Source of the DNA: Ipomoea triloba
Taxonomy: Eukaryota; Streptophyta; Magnoliopsida; Solanales; Convolvulaceae
NCBI RefSeq assembly: GCF_003576645.1
Contig: NC_044916.1
Span: forward strand, 35,512,718-35,576,717
Direction: 5' to 3'
DNA length: 64,000 nt
The notes below the pieces were generated by a model that worked only from the letters and a program-made list of their open reading frames with translations, did not search any database and was not told the origin of the DNA. Below are positions 61,915-64,000 of this stretch, piece after piece. Every line of letters begins with the position of its first letter. Within the stretch, counting starts at the first letter, position 1. The translations under genes and the position numbers were made by a program.

Positions 61915-64000
61915 ATTACTACTTTCACTGAAAATAAATTTTTTTTTTTAAAAAAAAAACAATTTTCATATTTTGTTATTTTTTTCATCTATTAATAGGA
62001 AAGGATTTGATACTTCCATTAATCTTTTATTTATTTATTTACCCGAAATTGAGTTATATAGAGCAAACAATCAAATATGTTTCGTCTTAACTAAAAATCT
62101 AAATTGATAATTAATTGGATTTCATATTTATATACTAAATTAAAGGATCTATTATGTTTTAACTAAAAATCAAAATTGATAATTGAAAATCACATATATG
62201 TTATATATTATATGCTCAAACCTGAATCCTAACATGAATTTTGCGCTAACCGAATGGATTCATCATATTCTGAGAGAAAAATTTTTAAAATTTTCTAAAA
62301 TGTCTTAACTTGTTGAGACACGAATTTATATAGCCTTTTTTGTTTGATTTAATTGTTCTATTGTATTATATATATATATAATACTGGTTCAAATGCGGAC
62401 AGTGCTTTTCGTGCGACCGGTGCAGATTCACCATTAGATATACACAAATGCACCACACTACATATAATGGTGTATTATAAAATACTTTATAGTGCATTTA
62501 TGTATAGCTAACAGTGAGTGAACGGGAATCACTGTCCGCATGAGAACTTGACCCAATATATAATTTGGCAGTGGCAGGTATATGACGGGTAAAGCAATGC
62601 AATGGAGGACATTAATTGGCATCATTGTAACCAATGCGAAGATTGATTGGATTCATGAATGTGTTGCCTTTATGTATCTAATTAGTTGAGTCCATTCTTT
62701 TTTGTAGCCAAAGATGCTGTGATTTATTTTCAGTGTCCTTGCATATCTGCATATACTGAGTAGTCTTTAAATTAGGTGTTTCTGATGTTCCCAACATTGT
62801 TGTCATGTGTGCTCATGGCTGTTGAAAGGATGATGAACCCACACAAACATGCAATGAGTGAAGTGAAACACATGCAATGCAGTTTCTCAAAGTTGTCAGT
62901 ACCCTTGCTAATGCCCACTCTTCTTATTTCAGTGCTTCATGATCTTCACTCATCCCGAATCATCTCACTTATATTATCTTTAATTTTATACATTACTTTT
63001 CTGAATCATCATCAATGCCTTATATTCCAACAAATTTGTCATATATCACTAATTAATAAGGATTGCATGTACTCCATGACTCCAATATAAGCCCAAGGGC
63101 CGCTTGCTCGTGAAGGGATTTAATCTCGGGATTTGTCTCAACTTATTATGTTTCCAAATTCGATCTATTCAAACACCAACTAGCTAGCACACAAATATAT
63201 TACATATCATAAAGGATTGCACTCCAATTCTAAAGGTGACACAAGCTCTTCCACTGAAAATTTAGTGAAATGTACCTCAATGTTGCTCATAAGTTCCACA
63301 AAAAGGTGAAAACCATTGAACCATACACTCTATATATATATATATATATATTACTGCCAAAAAATCTGTTGGGCAAAGGTCAGTGAAGCGTCAAATTCAG
63401 CAATTGATTGCTTGAATGGGGCATTATTGTTGATCAGAGGCTTGAAGGGCCAAATCCGACATCATGCCTCTCGAAAATGTAAATAAAATTGTGTCTTTAC
63501 TACGAGCTTTGACTTTTAGTGTAATATATAACGGTTGATCTAACAAGTGTTATCAGAATTAAGTTACAAGTTTAAACCTCAGCAAGAGTAAAAATTGTAC
63601 GTGTAGTCAGGAGTGTGAGACCAATCAAGGCTAGTAGGTGTTGGATGGGGAATTGTAGGACGGTGGTGGGTGACAAATTTTCCCTTGTGATGATAGTATG
63701 AAACGTAGAAAATGAATAAGAAAGTGTTGGGGCATTCAACACCGGATCGGAGGCTTGCGGCCGGGGAAGTCAAACAATGGGTGGGGATGATATGATAAAA
63801 CAGGCAAAGCAAATTAAAGGGATGAAAGCAGCATGTGGAAAAGCAAGAATTAAAAACGACCAAACCCACCACCGCAAATGAGTAATAACTGAAGCGGGCC
63901 GACAGACAAACAACAACCCACACAAAGATGGTCCCTCGTCCCTACGGTCAGCCGTTAGATTATGCGAATGCTGACTATAAGAACAATGAATTGAAGGCGA
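61915..64000. other. Intergenic, right end of the window
   Basis: 3' flank of the methyltransferase-like gene, then AT-rich DNA with a fold-back element (62384-62548), an (AT)n run at about 63330-63352, and no recognisable gene. The ORF at 63579-63923 (minus) has no protein-like features. Confidence 0.5.
62384..62548. mobile_element. Fold-back MITE
   Basis: The left arm (TCAAATGCGGACAGTG near 62389) and the right arm (CACTGTCCGCATGAGA near 62530) are inverted over most of the 165 bp, with the inner arms ACACAAATGCACCA and TAGTGCATTTATGTAT also pairing. It is AT-flanked (TATATA on both sides). Non-coding. Confidence 0.65.

Noticed and set aside
63579..63923. Minus-strand ORF of 114 codons
   Set aside because: Low-complexity Cys/Phe/Tyr translation, no start context or homology that I recognise.

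Overview
The window is plant nuclear DNA. Its genes are broken by many GT-AG introns, the intergenic sequence is AT-rich, and it carries a Ty1/Copia LTR retrotransposon, a tRNA-derived SINE family and several small inverted-repeat (MITE-type) elements. The protein families (D-type cyclin, 14-3-3, REN1/PHGAP RhoGAP, anchored methyltransferase-like proteins) point to a eudicot. An asterid such as a Convolvulaceae species is possible but is only an impression.

Layout. On the minus strand, 868-1185 is the first exon of a D-type cyclin whose remainder lies left of the window. 1186-8731 is repeat-rich intergenic DNA. 8732-13156 is an almost intact Copia element (minus strand, 132-bp LTRs, 5-bp target duplication) inserted in an older inverted-repeat element. 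14398-16897 is a four-exon 14-3-3 gene (minus). 17781-18380 is a truncated relative of the Copia element (plus). 18954-21396 is a five-exon small J-domain protein gene (minus). 21397-27351 is intergenic. Five protein genes follow, all on the plus strand: a 22-exon gene for a large protein with C2-like and MUN-like parts (27352-34920), a six-exon conserved plant protein of unknown function (38859-41380), a 22-exon PH-RhoGAP of the REN1/PHGAP family (42925-55864), a single-exon membrane-anchored methyltransferase-like gene (57370-58632), and a second anchored methyltransferase-like gene (60484-61914) with a candidate peptide uORF at 60157-60267.

Main points for a second look. (1) In the last gene a small transposon with inverted ends sits exactly at a coding CAG|GT. 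Its target-site duplication supplies a ready-made 5' and 3' splice site, so the insertion looks like a newly made intron. A separate 17-bp duplication just upstream breaks the frame. (2) A 2.45-kb stretch of the large C2/MUN-like gene is present twice in tandem, joined by a poly-G run and a single N, and looks like an assembly artefact. Any gene model that uses both copies will be wrong. (3) The two Copia elements share LTR ends that are not TG...CA. (4) The C2/MUN-like gene has a GC-AG intron.

The three large plus-strand genes may be a conserved block (Arabidopsis REN1 and a MFTEG-type gene are, from memory, neighbours on chromosome 4). All exon limits come from reading splice sites and checking that phases join. 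No transcript or database evidence was available.
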